From NCBI GenBank assembly GCA_011526105.1, contig WYAZ01000128.1, positions 106,243 to 170,242 on the forward strand: 64,000 bases of DNA, written 5' to 3'. Below the pieces are notes generated by a model. The model was not told the DNA's origin and searched no databases. It saw only the letters and a list, made by a program, of their open reading frames with translations. The stretch is from Deltaproteobacteria bacterium. GTDB lineage: Bacteria; Myxococcota; Kuafuiibacteriia; Kuafuiibacteriales; Kuafuiibacteriaceae. Shown here one piece after another: positions 61,085 to 64,000 of this stretch; the first letter of the stretch is position 1, and each line of letters begins with the position of its first letter. A program made the translations under genes and the position numbers.

Positions 61085-62029
61085 GTGTCCGGCAAGCGCT
61101 CCGTACCTCCGCTGTCCAAGCTGACACGGACCTCCCCCCTCGGAGTCTGGGTGCTCGTGGCCATCCCCACGCTGCTCGTCCTGACCTGCGGCATCCTCAT
61201 CCTGATCTTCCGGCAGTCCGTGTTTGACGTCGTCATCGGCCTCTTGCTGGTCCTGATCTGCATCGCCCTCGGAGCCGGCGCCGCGATCACGCTGCTCGGC
61301 ATTCACGCGGATCGTCGGCTGGCGGAGCTGCAGATCGAGTTCGTCTCCAAGGTCTCCCACGAGTTCAAGACGCCGCTCACCTCCATCCGGATGTTCGTCG
61401 AGACCCTGAGGCTCGGGCGGGTGCAGGACCCCTCGCGAATCGAGTACTGCCTCGACGTCATCTCGAAAGAGACTGACCGCCTGAACACCCTCATCAGTCG
61501 CCTGCTCTCGTGGGGCGCGATGGAGGCGGGCGCGTTTCACATGGACCTCGAGCAAAAGCCCGCCAAAGAGCTCATCGAACTCGCGCTGCGCGCTTTCGAG
61601 CCCCAGGTGATCGCCAACGGTGCCAAGCTCGACGTGCAGTTGGCGGAGCAGCTCCCGATGGTCGACGTGGACGCTGCGGTGATGGTGGATGCGATCTTGA
61701 ACTTGCTCAACAATGCGCTTCGCTATGGCGGGGAAGACAAGCAGATCCGACTCGATGCGCAGCGGCGAGACGATGGCGGGGTCGCCATCTCGGTCCAGGA
61801 CCGCGGGGTCGGTATCGATCAGAAGCACCAGCGCCGGGTCTTCGAACGCTTCTATCGCGTCGACGACAGCTATCACGGCAAGGGTGGCACCGGCCTGGGC
61901 CTCGCGATCGCCCGCCACGTCGTCATCGCCCACGGGGGCAGCATCGAGCTGAAGAGCGAACCCGGTGCGGGGAGCACGTTCACCATCCTCCTGCCGGCCG
62001 CCGCCGAGCTGCGAGAGGAGGCAGCGTGA
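61085..62029 (+). CDS. Sensor histidine kinase
   Basis: 314 residues from GTG 61085. Two membrane helices at about 20-42 and 48-72 with almost no loop between, so no periplasmic sensor domain. HisKA with the phosphorylated His in KVSHEFKTPLTSI, then an ATPase with NLLNNALRYGG (N box), VQDRGVGI (G1) and GTGLGLAI (G2). There is no HAMP or PAS. It phosphorylates the response regulator encoded next, which overlaps by four bases. Confidence 0.92.
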   Translation: MSGKRSVPPLSKLTRTSPLGVWVLVAIPTLLVLTCGILILIFRQSVFDVVIGLLLVLICIALGAGAAITLLGIHADRRLAELQIEFVSKVSHEFKTPLTSIRMFVETLRLGRVQDPSRIEYCLDVISKETDRLNTLISRLLSWGAMEAGAFHMDLEQKPAKELIELALRAFEPQVIANGAKLDVQLAEQLPMVDVDAAVMVDAILNLLNNALRYGGEDKQIRLDAQRRDDGGVAISVQDRGVGIDQKHQRRVFERFYRVDDSYHGKGGTGLGLAIARHVVIAHGGSIELKSEPGAGSTFTILLPAAAELREEAA

Positions 62030-62721
62030 GCGTGGAGAAGGTCCTGGTCGTCGAAGATGACGACTCCATCTTGCTCGGCCTCGAGATGAACCTCGAGGCC
62101 GAGGGCTATCAGGTCGTAGTGGCCAAGGAAGGTCCGAGCGCGCTCGAGGTCTTCGAGCGAGAGCAGCCAGACCTGGTGCTGCTCGACCTCATGTTGCCCG
62201 GTCTCGACGGCTTTGCGGTGCTCGAGGCGATTCGGCGCAAGGACCGTGAGACGCCGGTCTTGGTGCTCTCCGCCCGAGACGGCCAGCAGGACAAGATCCG
62301 AGGCCTCGACATCGGCGCCGATGACTACGTCACCAAACCCTTCTCCCTCCCGGAGCTCCTCGCCCGCATCAATGCCGCGCTGCGGCGGAGACGCGTGGGC
62401 GGCGGGCAGGCCAGCCAGCACCTCTCCTTCGAGGACACCCAGATCGACACCGCGACCCGCGAAGTGAAGCGCGGTGGCGCGCTGATCGAGATGACGCTCA
62501 AGGAGTACGAGCTCCTGGTCCTGCTGTATCTGGCCCGCGGCCGCGTGCTCACACGGGAACAGATCCTGCGCCGGGTTTGGGGGGACGATTACGAGGGCAC
62601 CGAACGCACCGTCGACAACTTCATCAACAAGCTTCGGACCAAACTCGAGGCCGATCCGGACAACCCCCGATGGATCTTGACGGTCCGCGGAGTGGGCTAC
62701 CGCTTCCGACCCACCGGCTGA
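62026..62721 (+). CDS. OmpR-family response regulator
   Basis: 231 residues from GTG 62026 (a GTG at 62032 is possible). Receiver domain with acidic pocket VVEDDDS, phosphoacceptor Asp in LVLLDLMLPG, and Lys in YVTKPF. C-terminal winged helix with the GVGYRF end (ILTVRGVGYRFRP). The gene overlaps the histidine kinase gene, forming a two-component pair. Target genes unknown; the desaturase 82 bases downstream is a possible one. Confidence 0.93.
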   Translation: MSVEKVLVVEDDDSILLGLEMNLEAEGYQVVVAKEGPSALEVFEREQPDLVLLDLMLPGLDGFAVLEAIRRKDRETPVLVLSARDGQQDKIRGLDIGADDYVTKPFSLPELLARINAALRRRRVGGGQASQHLSFEDTQIDTATREVKRGGALIEMTLKEYELLVLLYLARGRVLTREQILRRVWGDDYEGTERTVDNFINKLRTKLEADPDNPRWILTVRGVGYRFRPTG

Positions 62722-62802
62722 GCCCCGGGCCCTCGCCAGGGTTCTCCGTGGAATCGCGCGGACGATGACACGGCCGTGACAGTCGCTTTCTAGCCTGACT
62801 CG

Positions 62803-63855
62803 GTGAGCACCGCCTCATCCCGACCCAGCCCCCACCCATCCCAGCCGGCCCTGCCCACGGTAGACCCAGGGCTCCACGCCGCCCCCGGCAGCCGGCCAGA
62901 TCACATCGCGAAATACGACGCCGCCTTGATCCCTTTCGTATTTCTCCACGTGCTGGCCGCCGCGGGCCTCTACTACGTCGGCTTCTCCTGGTGGGGACTG
63001 CTGCTCGCGGTGGGCCTCTATTATCTGCGCATGTTTGGCATCACCGCCGGCTACCACCGCTACTTCGCGCATCGTGCCTACAAGACGAGCCGCGCGTTTC
63101 AATTCGTGCTCGCCTTCATCGGAACCACCGCGGTCCAAAAGGGGGTCTTGTGGTGGGCGGCCCACCATCGGGACCACCACAAGTACTCGGATCAACCAGA
63201 AGACATCCACTCCCCGCGGCACGGCTTCTGGTGGTCACACACGCTCTGGTTCCTCTCGCACAACTACGACGAGACCAAGTGGGATCGCATCAAGGACTTT
63301 GGCGACTACCCCGAGCTGCGTTGGCTGAACCAGCACTACTACTTCGTGCCCCTCGCCTGCTGGACGGTGATCTCGGTCGGCACTGGGCTCGCGCTGGGCA
63401 GCGCGAGCGTGGGCCTCGCGGTGGCGGTCTGGTTGCTCGTGAGCACGGTGGCGCTGTGGCACGGCACGTTTTCGATCAACTCGTTCACGCACATCTGGGG
63501 GAAGCAGCGCTACGAGACCGGCGACGACAGCCGCAACTCGCTCATCTTCGCCCTGCTCACCATGGGCGAGGGTTGGCACAACAACCACCACTACTACCAG
63601 AGCACCGCGAACAACGGCTTCTTCTGGTGGGAGATCGATCTCAGCTACTACGCACTCGAGATCTTGAGCGTCTTCGGCATCGTCTGGGACCTGCGCAAGC
63701 CGCCCGCTCACGTCCTCGCCGGCGGGCGCAAGGGACCGAAGAAGCCCGCCAGAACCATCGAGCCGCAAGCGCCGGTGAGCGTAGAGCCTCCCGAACTACA
63801 GCCGGCCACGCTCAACGCCGCGGCGCGAGTCGCGAGCGAAGCCAACGCCGCCTAG
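62803..63855 (+). CDS. Acyl-CoA (delta-9) fatty acid desaturase
   Basis: 350 residues from GTG 62803. The three iron-binding histidine boxes are HRYFAHR (HxxxxH), HHRDHH (HxxHH) and HNNHH; four membrane helices sit around them. The first 35 residues are Pro/Ser-rich and extra, and the last 45 residues are disordered. It introduces a double bond into acyl-CoA, adjusting membrane fluidity. Regulation by the two-component system just upstream is possible but unproven. The first 23-base tandem repeat copy contains its TAG stop. Confidence 0.9.
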   Translation: MSTASSRPSPHPSQPALPTVDPGLHAAPGSRPDHIAKYDAALIPFVFLHVLAAAGLYYVGFSWWGLLLAVGLYYLRMFGITAGYHRYFAHRAYKTSRAFQFVLAFIGTTAVQKGVLWWAAHHRDHHKYSDQPEDIHSPRHGFWWSHTLWFLSHNYDETKWDRIKDFGDYPELRWLNQHYYFVPLACWTVISVGTGLALGSASVGLAVAVWLLVSTVALWHGTFSINSFTHIWGKQRYETGDDSRNSLIFALLTMGEGWHNNHHYYQSTANNGFFWWEIDLSYYALEILSVFGIVWDLRKPPAHVLAGGRKGPKKPARTIEPQAPVSVEPPELQPATLNAAARVASEANAA

Positions 63856-63898
63856 TCCCCTGGACGCGTAGAGGCTAGTCCCCTGGAAACGTAGAGGC
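63853..63898 (+). repeat. Two-copy 23-base tandem repeat
   Basis: TAGTCCCCTGG followed by CGTAGAGGC in each copy (63853-63875 and 63876-63898), with differences only in a two-base stretch in the middle. The first copy includes the desaturase stop codon. Confidence 0.7.
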
Positions 63899-63960
63899 TG
63901 GCAAATGTCGCCGGCCCTCTTCGCGGCTGCTCGCCGCGACGCCTTTGGCTCTCGTCGGTT

Positions 63961-63977
63961 GAATACAGAGAGTATTC
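63961..63977. promoter_or_regulatory. Perfect dyad near the window end
   Basis: GAATAC-AGAGA-GTATTC, six-base arms with a five-base spacer, in otherwise gene-less sequence after the desaturase. Operator or promoter-proximal element for a gene beyond the window is possible. Confidence 0.3.
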
Positions 63978-64000
63978 GCCCTCCTCGCGCGACGACCAGA

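Noticed and set aside
1..64000. tRNA, rRNA, CRISPR arrays, insertion sequences, prophage genes
   Set aside because: Searched by eye for T-loop patterns, regular spaced repeats and transposase or integrase motifs; none supported. A covariance search could still find a small RNA.

Overview
The window is a dense, GC-rich chromosomal segment of what looks like a myxobacterium (Myxococcota; the gene style fits Polyangia, possibly near Sandaracinaceae, which is inference). The grounds are: many secreted lipoproteins with Asp/Ala/Gly-rich linkers and Cys-rich tails; a C-terminal Cys-hydrophobic-Arg sorting tail of MYXO-CTERM type; an FHA sigma-54 activator beside a tandem Ser/Thr kinase; GTG starts and 4-base ATGA/GTGA overlaps almost everywhere; and no phage, transposase, plasmid, tRNA, rRNA or CRISPR sequence that I could see.

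Layout. 1-10 kb: end of a TPR protein, a small cluster of GGGGACAGGCACC repeats, a PlsC-type acyltransferase, an RluA pseudouridine synthase, a diacylglycerol-kinase-like enzyme, two small lipoproteins, the lysine 6-aminotransferase / alpha-aminoadipate semialdehyde dehydrogenase pair (lysine degradation), an Smr protein and DgkA. 10-15 kb: a lipoprotein built of six Cys-clamped repeats, then a tightly overlapping ECF sigma / anti-sigma / secreted caspase-like protein / Cys-rich lipoprotein operon. 15-18.9 kb: a predicted PD-(D/E)XK protein, uridine kinase, a START-domain protein with a MYXO-CTERM protein, and an LpoB-like lipoprotein. 19-23.7 kb: a compact his operon (hisG-hisH-hisF-hisA fused to a degenerate HisI and a HisE-hisD). 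23.7-30.9 kb: TauE/SafE permease, vWA protein, RsmE, Fpg and lipoproteins.

30.9-40 kb is the most interesting functional block: an NAD salvage operon (pncB, a divergent prs, pncA), then a PP2C phosphatase, an atypical kinase, a second nicotinamidase-fold hydrolase and a vWA protein (the phosphatase/kinase/vWA set matches E. coli YegK/YegI/YegL, the TerY-P triad), ending with an NrtR-type Nudix/winged-helix regulator of NAD metabolism. This suggests a phospho-signalling module tied to pyridine nucleotide metabolism.

40-48 kb: a sarcosine-oxidase-like flavoenzyme, a small protein and a 1152-residue protein with an ADP-ribosyltransferase-like core (possible effector and partner), a trypsin-like lipoprotein and a large secreted lipoprotein. 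48-54 kb: pyroglutamyl peptidase, surface lipoproteins, and an SycD-like TPR protein divergent from a protein with the DUF1521 metal-inducible self-cleaving domain known from rhizobial type III effectors. 54-57 kb: a bacterial Elp3 divergent from a Trm9-like methyltransferase, a possible wobble-uridine modification pair. 57-64 kb: FHA sigma-54 activator, a single polypeptide carrying two complete Ser/Thr kinase domains, a histidine kinase/response regulator pair, and an acyl-CoA desaturase.
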